A stretch of DNA of 64,000 bases from assembly GCA_965227905.1 (NCBI GenBank), contig OZ245780.1, forward strand, positions 4,960,001 through 5,024,000. Reading direction: 5' to 3'. Within the stretch, counting starts at the first letter, position 1. Every line of letters starts with the position of its first letter. The stretch comes from CBDDHT01 sp965227905. GTDB taxonomy: Bacteria > Pseudomonadota > Alphaproteobacteria > Rhizobiales > Methyloligellaceae. Below, one piece after another: positions 8,473 through 16,734 of the stretch. Position numbers and translations under genes: made by a program. The notes below the pieces were generated by a model. The model saw nothing but the letters and a program-made list of their open reading frames with translations. It was not told the origin of the DNA and ran no database searches.

Positions 8473-9135
8473 ATGTCACTACAACTCGGCAGCGTCGCAC
8501 CGGATTTCGACGCAGAAACGACCGAAGGCCCTCTCTCATTCCACAAGTGGATGGGATCGTCTTGGTGTGTGCTGTTTTCGCACCCAAAGGATTTTACGCC
8601 AGTTTGCACGACCGAGCTCGGTCAAATGGCGCATATGAAACCGGAGTTCGACAAGCGGAACGTGAAAATCATCGGCCTGAGTGTCGATCCGGTCTCCTCG
8701 CATGCCGAATGGTCCAGGGATATTGCCGATACCCAAGGCATCGCACCCAACTATCCGATGATCGGCGACCCGACGCTCGCAATCTCGCGGGCCTACGGCA
8801 TGTTGCCGGCCAGCGCCGGAAACTCATCGGAGGGCCGGACCGCGGCAGACAACCAGACGGTCCGAAACGTTTTCATCATCGGCCCCGACAAGAAAGTGAA
8901 ACTGACTCTCACCTATCCAATGTCGACCGGCCGCAATTTCAAGGAGATTCTCCGTGCCATCGACTCTCTGCAACTCACTGCCGAACACCAGGTCGCAACG
9001 CCGGTCAACTGGCAGGCCGGCGAGGACGTCATCATCATCCCGGCCGTATCCGACGAAGAAGCAAGGGAGAGATATCCCGAAGGTTGGAGCGCGCCGAAAC
9101 CTTATATTCGCATCGTCCCGCAACCGGCGGCGTGA
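8473..9135 (+). CDS. 1-Cys peroxiredoxin (Prx6 family)
   Basis: Reduces peroxides through a single peroxidatic cysteine. The 220-residue product carries FTPVCTTELG with the cysteine at residue 45 when the ATG at 8473 is used, close to Cys47 of Prx6 proteins. The long C-terminal extension (about residues 160-220, ending near YPEGWSAPKPYIRIV) is typical of Prx6. No resolving cysteine is seen at the usual 2-Cys site. ATGs at 8458 and 8467 are also in frame, but GGAG at 8460 suits only 8473. The divergent TolB/TPR regulator may control it; this is inference. Confidence 0.93.
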   Translation: MSLQLGSVAPDFDAETTEGPLSFHKWMGSSWCVLFSHPKDFTPVCTTELGQMAHMKPEFDKRNVKIIGLSVDPVSSHAEWSRDIADTQGIAPNYPMIGDPTLAISRAYGMLPASAGNSSEGRTAADNQTVRNVFIIGPDKKVKLTLTYPMSTGRNFKEILRAIDSLQLTAEHQVATPVNWQAGEDVIIIPAVSDEEARERYPEGWSAPKPYIRIVPQPAA

Positions 9136-9204
9136 CTTCTCGGAACAGCAGCGAATAGCACGTGCATCGCGCAACTGTTCCCTACCCCAAAGGTTCCCCC
9201 TAAG

Positions 9205-9369
9205 ATGACTCTGAAAGAGAAACTCATCCATACGGCATTCTTCGGGCTCGCACTGATCCTCTATACGGCCAGCGCTGCCCGTACCGAAGGGTATGCCAAC
9301 CCGAAGCTCCTTATGGAGACAAACGACATCGCCAAACATACTGACGGCGAGACGGTTACCCGAACTTAG
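9205..9369 (+). pseudogene. Probable N-terminal remnant of an exported sulfurtransferase (rhodanese)
   Basis: A 54-codon frame starts with a plausible signal peptide (LIHTAFFGLALILYTASAA) and continues GYANPKLLMETNDIAKHTDG. That segment resembles the beginning of thiosulfate sulfurtransferases, where YA(N/H)P-LL-ET-WLA-HL opens the first rhodanese domain. The frame then stops; no catalytic CRxGxR loop or second domain is found in the following 200 bp in any frame. It may be a decayed gene whose 3' part was deleted, or a genuine small exported protein whose likeness is fortuitous. The rest of the gap, 9370-9570, holds nothing recognisable. Confidence 0.4.
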
Positions 9370-9570
9370 TCCACACTTCGCCTGCCAGAGTTCGCTCGGC
9401 AGCGGAGCAATGAACGTTCATAGAAAGAATGGAGTACTGCAAATCAGTCCCCGAAGGCCAGAGGTTGACTGAATACAAGATATCGAGCCCAGTTTGCGCT
9501 CGGTCCCAACGGATCGGGCGCAGACATCATGATGATGACGAGCTCTTTCCGGAAGTGGCAATCCCCGGCC

Positions 9571-10050
9571 TCACGATTCGATATCGGCCGGAGAGATCAG
9601 CACATTAAACTGCTCACACCAGATCACGACACTTGGGAACTTGCTGAGATCGACACCGGCAGGAATCGGAAATTTCTGGCTCCCCTTGAAGCTCTTCAGC
9701 CGGCCAAGATCCACGAACATGGTTCCGGTCACATCTCCAGATGAGCGGACATTTGCTTTCGGCACCAGATAGACGTGATATTTCGGACCGGGCCCAACCT
9801 CGAAGTCGTCATGGAGAAAGACAGTCTCGCGATAGACTGTCACCTTTCCCATTCCATAGTGAATCGGATCACTCGGATCGGCATGGATAAACGTGCCCCG
9901 CCCTGCAACCGTTGTTCGCTCTGCTGCAGTGAGCGTTTCGTTGACTTCGGGCGGCGGGAAAACATAGGGGAACAGGAAGAAGCCGAGGGCGACGCCAAAT
10001 CCGGTCCCCACGATACTACCAAACAAGAATATCCCGATCGTCCGCAGCAT
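9571..10050 (-). CDS. Membrane-anchored DM13-domain protein
   Basis: 159 residues from the ATG at 10050; the GTG at 10059 is also in frame but the Shine-Dalgarno AAGGG fits only the ATG. Residues about 5-28 form a signal anchor. The rest matches a DM13 domain: GRGTFIH, YRETVFLHDDFEVGPGPKYHVYLV, LGRLKSFKGSQKFPIPAGVD and VVIWCEQFNV with the conserved WC. DM13 domains have been proposed to take part in redox or electron-transfer reactions through that cysteine. The gene starts 15 bp after the stop of the DUF3604 gene on the same strand, so the two are probably co-transcribed. Function beyond the fold is unknown. Confidence 0.82.
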   Translation of the reverse strand: MLRTIGIFLFGSIVGTGFGVALGFFLFPYVFPPPEVNETLTAAERTTVAGRGTFIHADPSDPIHYGMGKVTVYRETVFLHDDFEVGPGPKYHVYLVPKANVRSSGDVTGTMFVDLGRLKSFKGSQKFPIPAGVDLSKFPSVVIWCEQFNVLISPADIES

Positions 10051-10065
10051 CCTGCTCACCCTTTC

Positions 10066-12312
10066 TTACTTGCGAAAAAGATAGATGGGACTTGTCCACG
10101 CTCGATGTCCATCAAGTTGGGTTACCCGTACCAGAATACGCGTGTCGCCTTCGGGACGGATTGGAATCCGCATGGCATGTTTGAAATGGGTTTCGGTCAG
10201 GGCGTCCGGCAACCTGTAGACCAAGAGGGCCCTGTCGAGACCGCCGGCATCGTGGACGATGGGGTCGAGCCCGATGTCTGCGATCGCGAGGTCAGCACTC
10301 GCATGCTGCGTTTCCAAGGCAATGCGTCCCGCATCCCCGTCACTCATCCATAAATCGAAACCGCCGAAATTTCCGGTGGTCACAGCCTTCCAGTTCGCTG
10401 ACTGCTCCCCGGTCTGAGTCAGGCCGCGATCGAGGTTCCAATTGTTGAACATGGCACCGGATTCGATGGTGTTTCCTGACACAGTCAGCGACCCATCCCA
10501 GTTCGTTGTCCGCGACCGGCCGCGATACTCAGCCCCCTGATAGACCACCCGAATGCAGCGCCCCAGATCGTTGGGGCCATATGTCCTGACCGTTTCGAGC
10601 AAATCCTTTCCATCAAAGATATCCACACGTTCGATGGGCGCAGAACCGATGGCTTCGATATCGAGCTCCACGTGATCGCTGCTAACCCGGGCGATATCAC
10701 CCATGACCAGACCATCCACCATCTCTGAGTGCGCATCGCCAAGTGCAGGATCGGAATGGAAGAGTTCCGCCTGCCCCTCAGGTGTTGCTTTGATATCGAG
10801 ATAGAGCCGATTGCCGGTCGTCCCGTAATGGTGCCGACGTCGAATGGCGTGGAAGATCGTGTCGCGATTGAGGGCTTCGGTTTGGAAGCAGGTCAGACCG
10901 CCAAGCGCACCGAAGAAGGAGGCGCCGGGATAGCTTGCGCCCACCCGGCCCTTATGGCCGTCGGAATTGCAGACGACGCCAACGCGGTAGTTCTTGTCGA
11001 AAGCATCATGAAGGAGCCATTCGAAAGTACCCCAGGAGGAGTGAACCTCGACCGACTTTTCGAGCCGCCCATCGTGCGAGAATGTGATGTCCGCATAGCG
11101 TCCACCGCAATGGGCATACATGACGCAATCCTCGCCCTGTAGCTTCTCGAACAACTCGTGCGCATTATGTGCATCGACGGGCTCGTCCGACATATCCGGA
11201 ACTTGTGCATGGGAGGAGCGAATGATCGGCCGCCCCTCATTGCGATAGAACACGTTGCGGTCTCCGCCGACGGCCGTATTGGCCGACCACTCGTAACCGG
11301 GGATACAAACAAACTTGCCAGGCTCATCGAGCCGCGCCGTCATCTCGTTGAGCTCTTCCCAAAAATCGCCGGTGATCTGAAAGTCATTGCCTTGATGAGA
11401 GCAGACATCCAGAAAGGCGCGATCGCGGCCGAAGAGAAAATACTCTTCTGCAGTGTTCGTACCGAGTGTCTCATTCGATTGCCCATGCAAATCGCCCCAG
11501 AAGTGGACACGGCCGGGATCGGCCGCAACACGGAGCGGATTGGTTCGCGCGACCTCGTCTCCGTTGGCATCAAGCACACGGACAAAGAGATCTGTCGGGT
11601 CCGAAACAGTCAGACCTTCGACAAATTGGGAGAAGGAGCCGCGCGTGAATTCAACCGTCTCCGGCAGTCCGTCGATGGGCGCGCTGGACTCGAGACGGAC
11701 AGTGGCCTCGACCTGATCGCTCGGATTGCCCCATGCGTCATTGGCTTTGAGCGACAGGCGAAACGGCTCTCCGGCGCGAACCAGTGTCGGCAGCGCTGCC
11801 AGCCATTCGACGGGTTCTCCGGGCGCGATATTGATCTGCGGAGAGCGCGGCAGCGCAACATAGTCGTAGGTCGCGACCGCATCGACAAAGACCCGAAACT
11901 CGAACTTACGCTCGCAATAGGTCTGCAGGCGGATGCCGGGCGAGCCCTGGCGGCGATCGCCGAACCGAATTGTTATCGTATCGTCCTCAGCCAGAAAGTG
12001 CTTCTGGACGCCGATATAGAGAGCGCGACTCCACGGGCGAATGTTGCGCTTGAATTCCCAGCGGCAATCGAGGACGGCACCATTTGACGCCTCGACCGTC
12101 GTATAGCCCGGTGCTTGCGGATCATCGAATTGGACAGGTCCGAAGTCGGTCGCAAAGCGAAAACCGATCTTGATACTGCCGGTATCGTCGATACCGAACC
12201 GACCGGCCGTATAAACGAGCGTAAAGGACTGCATGGAACCGGCATCGAAACGACCGTTAGGTTCTAGAACGGCCGATCCCATGAGGTCTGGCCGAAAGTC
12301 GGAATAAGGCAT
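10066..12312 (-). CDS. DUF3604 family protein
   Basis: 748 residues from the ATG at 12312 (MPYSDFRPDLMGSAVL). The frame is open to 12582, but that extra part is arginine-rich and unlike the rest. The N-terminal 300 residues look beta-rich. From about 280 the DUF3604 core follows: FWGDLHGQSNETLGTNTAEE, HQGNDFQIT, IPGYEWSANT, MYAHCGGRYADI and VVCNSDGHKGRVG. The DLHGQ, H-GND and NSDGH motifs suggest a PHP-like metal-dependent hydrolase. Homologues are frequent in marine and environmental proteobacteria, with no settled substrate. No signal peptide is seen. Its downstream partner encodes a membrane-anchored DM13 protein. Confidence 0.83.
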   Translation of the reverse strand: MPYSDFRPDLMGSAVLEPNGRFDAGSMQSFTLVYTAGRFGIDDTGSIKIGFRFATDFGPVQFDDPQAPGYTTVEASNGAVLDCRWEFKRNIRPWSRALYIGVQKHFLAEDDTITIRFGDRRQGSPGIRLQTYCERKFEFRVFVDAVATYDYVALPRSPQINIAPGEPVEWLAALPTLVRAGEPFRLSLKANDAWGNPSDQVEATVRLESSAPIDGLPETVEFTRGSFSQFVEGLTVSDPTDLFVRVLDANGDEVARTNPLRVAADPGRVHFWGDLHGQSNETLGTNTAEEYFLFGRDRAFLDVCSHQGNDFQITGDFWEELNEMTARLDEPGKFVCIPGYEWSANTAVGGDRNVFYRNEGRPIIRSSHAQVPDMSDEPVDAHNAHELFEKLQGEDCVMYAHCGGRYADITFSHDGRLEKSVEVHSSWGTFEWLLHDAFDKNYRVGVVCNSDGHKGRVGASYPGASFFGALGGLTCFQTEALNRDTIFHAIRRRHHYGTTGNRLYLDIKATPEGQAELFHSDPALGDAHSEMVDGLVMGDIARVSSDHVELDIEAIGSAPIERVDIFDGKDLLETVRTYGPNDLGRCIRVVYQGAEYRGRSRTTNWDGSLTVSGNTIESGAMFNNWNLDRGLTQTGEQSANWKAVTTGNFGGFDLWMSDGDAGRIALETQHASADLAIADIGLDPIVHDAGGLDRALLVYRLPDALTETHFKHAMRIPIRPEGDTRILVRVTQLDGHRAWTSPIYLFRK

Positions 12313-12564
12313 TTGGTAGGGCCCTGAGATCTTGGCGAAGGCGTGGATCCGGCGCGCGAACCCGCTCCGGCCGCGCGAACTTATCGCGGGATGCCTTCCG
12401 CGGCAAACCGCTTCATATGCGTCGGCAATAGGTCGATCGAGCACGAGAGACCGAACGAGTTCCAAGATCGTTCGAAGTTCGTCTGGAACCCACAATTTAC
12501 CGGACAGTAACGAGTTTCGGGCATTATTTGAGGTTCCACAAACGTTTGCGACCAAGAGATAGCT

Positions 12565-12996
12565 ATGGCCGTTCGAACCCAATTTTCTGGCTGTTCACCT
12601 TGGCTCCGCCGGCTGGTCGCCGCCGCCCTATTGCTCGTCGTTGTTCCTATCTCGGACGTTCAGGCGGACAAGGGAGACGAAACACGGCAAGCCCGGGTCG
12701 GAGAGATGCTCATCCTCCGCCTGCCTGGCAATCGAGAAGGCGGATTTCGCTGGCGCATCGTGCGGGAGAAAAGCGTCGGCCTGGAAAATGTCGAGGTCAA
12801 GCCGATCGGCTGGACGACAAAGCCTGACAGCCAAAAATCTATGTTTTTCAGAGAATTGCCGATCATGAGTGTTTCGGTACTGCCGAAGTCGGCAGGCCAA
12901 GCCAAGATCGCATTCGAATATTACCGCATCTATCACACGCGACCGAATTTTCAGCCCCGAACCAAATTCGTCCGGGTACACATCAAATCTCGCTGA
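12565..12996 (+). CDS. Secreted chagasin-like (I42 family) protease inhibitor candidate
   Basis: 143 residues with a signal peptide (about 1-34, LVAAALLLVVVPISDVQA). The mature part resembles chagasin-type cysteine-protease inhibitors: GEMLILRLPGNREGGFRWRI matches the NPTTGYRW loop region, and SAGQAKIAFEYYRI matches the PG-A-L-F-Y-RPWE strand. The first loop has NREGG in place of NPTTG and the RPWE loop is not obvious, so inhibitory activity is uncertain. It would act in the periplasm or outside the cell. It is divergent from the DUF3604 gene, with a 252-bp gap holding the promoters. Confidence 0.55.
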   Translation: MAVRTQFSGCSPWLRRLVAAALLLVVVPISDVQADKGDETRQARVGEMLILRLPGNREGGFRWRIVREKSVGLENVEVKPIGWTTKPDSQKSMFFRELPIMSVSVLPKSAGQAKIAFEYYRIYHTRPNFQPRTKFVRVHIKSR

Positions 12997-13017
12997 CTGG
13001 CAATCCCAGTCTAATTC

Positions 13018-13287
13018 TCACTGCAGCTTAAATTCACCGTCGACAAAACGAAGCTCAGCTGGCTCGATCAGGCGTCTGTTGGCGATCCGGATGCGATTGA
13101 GAGCGCCATCCAGATTGTCGTTCCAGAAGTCCAGAAATTTGCGAAGCTGCGGGAATTTTGGGGCCAGATCATAAGCCTGCCAGACATAAGTCTGCAGAAG
13201 GGCCGGATGATCGGGCAAATGGTACAGAATTTCCGCCGTTGTCAGGCTGTATCCGTCGACAAGCTTCGCAAAATTCTTATCAGCCAT
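13018..13287 (-). CDS. usg: Usg family protein
   Basis: 89 residues recognisable as Usg, a small protein first noted beside tryptophan genes in Caulobacter and widespread in alphaproteobacteria. The diagnostic segment runs YSLTTAEILYHLPDHPALLQ, followed by YVWQAYDLAPKFPQLRKFLDFW. A good ribosome binding site (AGAGAGG) precedes the ATG at 13287. Molecular role unknown. No trp genes are nearby here. Confidence 0.9.
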   Translation of the reverse strand: MADKNFAKLVDGYSLTTAEILYHLPDHPALLQTYVWQAYDLAPKFPQLRKFLDFWNDNLDGALNRIRIANRRLIEPAELRFVDGEFKLQ

Positions 13288-13423
13288 GCTGAACCTCTCT
13301 TGTGATTCTCAATTGACGTCATCACAAGAATAGCCCACAAACCTCCACGCGCTACATTTTTCTTATAAATATCAGATATTTAGCAGCAGAGCTGGAAGAC
13401 TGCTGCTGAATGCGGCATACGGA

Positions 13424-13648
13424 TCATTTCCGGCTCGGCTTAAAGATTCGGTCCCAGAATCGCAGCAGCAGATAGTCCGCAAATCCTGCCATCAGAAAGG
13501 CAATCGCGATAAACTCGGCGGTCGTCTGATCCAGGCCGAGCGTGCCCGCCATCAGATAGATTCCCAGACCAATGATGACGCTGATAAGCGCCGCGGCCGC
13601 GAAGACTGTCTTGACCGCCCGGCTCGGTCCCGCTTGGTCCCCTTCCAT
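13424..13648 (-). CDS. Small two-pass membrane protein
   Basis: 74 residues with two predicted membrane segments (about 13-34 and 40-62) and a basic C terminus. It starts 3 bp after the cca stop, so it belongs to the cca operon. I do not recognise the family; nothing suggests an enzymatic role. Confidence 0.65.
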   Translation of the reverse strand: MEGDQAGPSRAVKTVFAAAALISVIIGLGIYLMAGTLGLDQTTAEFIAIAFLMAGFADYLLLRFWDRIFKPSRK

Positions 13649-13651
13649 CGC

Positions 13652-14887
13652 TTAACTCTCTTTCCCTGCCCCATGCAGTTTTTCGGCCGCCTTTAGCAGC
13701 ATCGATCGATCAGACCGAAAGCCATCCTCTATCCATTCAACTTCAAGGATGCCAAGAATCTCGCTCATGCGTGGTCCTTTTTCGACACCGATCGTGACGA
13801 GATCACGGCCGCGCAGCGGGAATTCAGGAACGGGCCAGCGCTGTGGCAATTCGAAGATTTCAGGGACAGGGTCACAGTCCCGCTCTGCCGCCGTCAGCAG
13901 ACACATGTCTCGATAGGCTTCAGCGCCGACCCGGTAAAGCAATGACTTGGCCTCGGCCTCGGTCAAATCCGAATTGAACACGCGAAACCCTGCAGCTTTG
14001 AGAAGCCGCCGCGCATCACGATTGGAAAGATTGAGCCGCCTCGAAAGCCGCACCGCGTCCTCTTCGACACCAAGCGCAAGGGCACCGAGCCTGAGAAGCG
14101 AATTTGGCTCGGTTGAAAGCACAGCGTCTCGCGCGACAAGCCGCTCATATCGCATGGCGTAGGTCACGCCGCCCAAAATCGGGACAAGGTGGCCATGGTC
14201 CGACATTGTCCGAATCACTGGGATTGCCTGCGGGGCCATCAAGAGGCGAAACAGTTCGCCGCGAACACGGTCGGCAGACAGCGACGCCATCCCGGCACGT
14301 TGACGCCCGCATGCCTGAAGACTGGCGGAATCGAATTCGGCCTGACCCATCTCGGCGTTGAAGCGGAAGAAGCGAAGGATCCGCAAAAAATCTTCTTTGA
14401 TCCGTGCGTCGGCGTCGCCAATGAAGCGCACTTTCTGATCTTCGATATCCTTGAGACCACCCAATGGGTCGTGAAGCTGACCGTCCGCAGACGCATAGAG
14501 CGCATTAATCGTGAAATCGCGGCGCCGCGCATCGCTCGCCCAATCATCCGTAAATGCAACCGTGGCGTGACGCCCGTGTGTTTCGACATCTTCACGCAGC
14601 GTGGTGACTTCGAAGGTCCGGTTGCCGGCAATCACCATTACCGTTCCATGGCTCAAACCGACCGGAGCCGTCTTCAAGCCGCCGCCTTCGACCAGTTCTA
14701 TCACCTGTTCGGGCTTGGCCGTCGTCGCCAGGTCCACATCGACAACGTTCCGACCCAGCAGCGCATCGCGAACAGCACCGCCAACCACTCGGATTTCGTG
14801 CCCGGCATCGGCAAAAATGCGGAATACGCTTTGCAGCTCTGGCCAATCAAGCCAGGCCGCTTCTCGAAGCCGGGCTTTTGGGCTCAT
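13652..14887 (-). CDS. cca: CCA tRNA nucleotidyltransferase / poly(A) polymerase family
   Basis: Adds or repairs the CCA end of tRNAs (a poly(A)-polymerase activity is the alternative within the family). 411 residues. The class II nucleotidyltransferase head shows VVGGAVRDALLG, VVDVDLATTA with the metal-binding aspartates, and RRRDFTINALYA. The RNA-binding neck follows (IKEDFLRILRFFRFNAEMG), and the tail resembles the alphaproteobacterial C-terminal domain (FPLRGRDLVTIGVEKGPRM). No HD phosphohydrolase domain is present. Its ATG directly follows the TAG of the DUF6111 gene. Confidence 0.93.
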   Translation of the reverse strand: MSPKARLREAAWLDWPELQSVFRIFADAGHEIRVVGGAVRDALLGRNVVDVDLATTAKPEQVIELVEGGGLKTAPVGLSHGTVMVIAGNRTFEVTTLREDVETHGRHATVAFTDDWASDARRRDFTINALYASADGQLHDPLGGLKDIEDQKVRFIGDADARIKEDFLRILRFFRFNAEMGQAEFDSASLQACGRQRAGMASLSADRVRGELFRLLMAPQAIPVIRTMSDHGHLVPILGGVTYAMRYERLVARDAVLSTEPNSLLRLGALALGVEEDAVRLSRRLNLSNRDARRLLKAAGFRVFNSDLTEAEAKSLLYRVGAEAYRDMCLLTAAERDCDPVPEIFELPQRWPVPEFPLRGRDLVTIGVEKGPRMSEILGILEVEWIEDGFRSDRSMLLKAAEKLHGAGKES

Positions 14888-15151
14888 CTATTCGACATGG
14901 CCCGGCACGATCTTGCCATCCTTGAACTGTGGCGGCACGTAGTTGCCTTCGGGTCCGCTTCCTGTGAATTGGATCAAACTGGCGATCGCGATGAAGACCA
15001 GTACCATGCCGATTGCAAACAGCCAGCCGATCGGCGCATCGCGCCAGTAGTTTTTGTCCTCATCGTCTTTTCGCGACAGATAAAGATAAGCGCCGTAAAC
15101 GATGAACGGCAGCAGAAACATAAAGATGTTGATAAGTAAGACCCGTGCCAT
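14888..15151 (-). CDS. DUF6111 family small membrane protein
   Basis: 87 residues with two membrane segments: LLINIFMFLLPFIVYGAYLY near the start and a second at about 44-62. A charged loop (SRKDDEDKNYW) and a polar tail (VPPQFKDGKIVPGHVE) match DUF6111, an alphaproteobacterial protein regularly found between a NUDIX gene and cca. The start at 15151 overlaps the NUDIX stop (TGATG). Function unknown. Confidence 0.8.
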   Translation of the reverse strand: MARVLLINIFMFLLPFIVYGAYLYLSRKDDEDKNYWRDAPIGWLFAIGMVLVFIAIASLIQFTGSGPEGNYVPPQFKDGKIVPGHVE

Positions 15152-15825
15152 CACTCATATAACCATTCATAGAGGTTGCGGAGCATGCCGGCCGTGGCGC
15201 CCCAGATATAGTAATCGCCATAAGGCATCGCGTAATAGCGTCTCAGCGTGCCTTTCCATTCTCGGGAATGGCGTTTGTGGTTCTCGGCCTGCATCAGAAA
15301 CTCAAGGGGAACTTCGAACGCCTCGGCGACTTCCGTCGGATCCGGCGTCAGGGTCAAGCCAGGCTCGACGACGGCGACGACCGGCAGGATGCGGAACCCG
15401 GTGCCCGTCTCGTATGGATCCAGGTATCCAATTATGTCGGCAGCTTGAGGCTCGAGGCCGATTTCTTCGTGGGCCTCACGCAGCGCCGCATGCACTGGCG
15501 AGACGTCGTGGCTCTCCACCTTACCGCCGGGAAACGCCACTTGCCCCGGATGTGTTGGAAGATCCTCGGTCCGCCTGGTCAGGAGGACCGTCGCACCAGA
15601 CTGATGATTGACGATCGGTACGAGAACGGCGGCTTGACGCCGCTGCATCGCAGCCAGCTCGCGCCTCATATCCGGATTGAGGTCGTAATCGCTTCTCCGA
15701 GCAGGCGCATCGTTCAGGACCTCGGCCAGATCCCCTTGGGACCAGAGCTTGCCAGCCGCACGCCGACGTACATCCGATGCCGAATAGGGAGTCACCGGTC
15801 GTGCGCTCGTATTGCCGATGTCCAT
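15151..15825 (-). CDS. NUDIX hydrolase, CoA pyrophosphatase (NudL-type)
   Basis: 224 residues. The NUDIX box is at about 100-123 (PGGKVESHDVSPVHAALREA then HEEIGL), preceded by VLLTRRTEDLPTHPGQVAFP, the signature of CoA and acyl-CoA diphosphatases of the NudL/YeaB group. Expected reaction: hydrolysis of CoA to phosphoadenosine phosphate and phosphopantetheine. A GTG at 15831 overlapping the upstream stop (GTGA) is an alternative start adding two residues. The middle gene of the DUF1285-NUDIX-DUF6111-cca operon. Confidence 0.88.
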   Translation of the reverse strand: MDIGNTSARPVTPYSASDVRRRAAGKLWSQGDLAEVLNDAPARRSDYDLNPDMRRELAAMQRRQAAVLVPIVNHQSGATVLLTRRTEDLPTHPGQVAFPGGKVESHDVSPVHAALREAHEEIGLEPQAADIIGYLDPYETGTGFRILPVVAVVEPGLTLTPDPTEVAEAFEVPLEFLMQAENHKRHSREWKGTLRRYYAMPYGDYYIWGATAGMLRNLYEWLYE

Positions 15826-15827
15826 TG

Positions 15828-16424
15828 TCACGCCAAACCCGCCTCGGCCACCGGCGCCATAGCGAAGAACGTTCCGCCGCTCCACACGCCGAATTCATCG
15901 TTGGAGACACATGCCAATGCGACCAGATCGTAGGTGACGGCACGTGTCACGCGGGCTTCCAGGTGGCCTCGCACAAGGACATAGGGCCGCAAACCGCCCG
16001 TCTCTTCCTCAATCTCGAAGCGAAAAGGATTTTCAGCCCCAACATCGACGAGATCGTCCACATTGGTTCGGAACGCGAGCTTTTGCGTCTCGCCTTCGCC
16101 TGTGACCGCCATTTCAACGGCCTGAAACGGTGCGTCGTCGACGTCGACGCCGATCTTTTCCACAGGCGTAACGAGATAGTGCCGACCGTCATCGTCCTTC
16201 CGCAAAACGCTGGCAAAGAGTTGGACAAGCGGTTTCCGGCCAATCGGTGAGCCTTGGTAGAACCAGGTCCCATCACTGGCGATCCGCATGCCGATCTCAC
16301 CGCAATAGGGTGGATCCCACAGATGTACCGGTGCCGCGCGACGGCCACCCGATTGCCGCACAGTCTCAGCCAGACGCGCCAGTCCATCGCTCTGATTTGC
16401 CTGCAAAGATGACAAATCCGTCAT
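15828..16424 (-). CDS. DUF1285 domain-containing protein
   Basis: 198 residues. Matches the alphaproteobacterial DUF1285 family by PVHLWDPPYCGEIGMRIASD, GTWFYQGSPIGRKPLVQLF and YLVTPVEKIGVDVDDAPF. The family is a two-domain beta-rich cytoplasmic protein of unknown function, usually directly ahead of the NUDIX gene as here. It is first in a five-gene minus-strand operon. Confidence 0.88.
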   Translation of the reverse strand: MTDLSSLQANQSDGLARLAETVRQSGGRRAAPVHLWDPPYCGEIGMRIASDGTWFYQGSPIGRKPLVQLFASVLRKDDDGRHYLVTPVEKIGVDVDDAPFQAVEMAVTGEGETQKLAFRTNVDDLVDVGAENPFRFEIEEETGGLRPYVLVRGHLEARVTRAVTYDLVALACVSNDEFGVWSGGTFFAMAPVAEAGLA

Positions 16425-16694
16425 GTTTTGTGCCCTGAAATGGTCACTCTCACCATGTCACTGGTTATCATCGCACAATTGCGCAAAGGTGATGCCTCCA
16501 TAGATACCATGACGATCGCTTTGCCAAGTCCGGGCGGCAATTGGACACTGGCGTTTGCGCATGTCCGAGCCGAAATTGCCGACATACGAGCGACATGGTG
16601 TCTCACAATGGAAGAATTTGTCATTGCAGCGCGTGAAAATGCTGCTGTCCCGGCAAACAATCCCTGACGCGATTGTGACCGTATATGGAAAGCG

Positions 16695-16709
16695 AGTGTT
16701 TCGAACACT
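16695..16709. promoter_or_regulatory. Palindrome ahead of the MoxR operon
   Basis: AGTGTT-TCG-AACACT is a perfect 6-bp inverted repeat. A TATAGT hexamer at 16722-16727 is a candidate -10 only 7 bp before the MoxR ATG, so the palindrome would fall on the -35 region and could be a repressor site. The rest of the 310-bp gap 16425-16734 contains no convincing gene; an open frame at 16428-16667 has no family signature. Confidence 0.4.
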
Positions 16710-16734
16710 CCGAGAGAGGCCTATAGTCTGCGCC

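Noticed and set aside
12313..12582. N-terminal extension of the DUF3604 protein
   Set aside because: Arginine-rich and unlike the rest; it would also overlap the divergent chagasin-like gene and its promoter.
16428..16667. 79-codon open frame in the gap before the MoxR gene
   Set aside because: No Shine-Dalgarno sequence or family signature; amino-acid pattern looks like chance.
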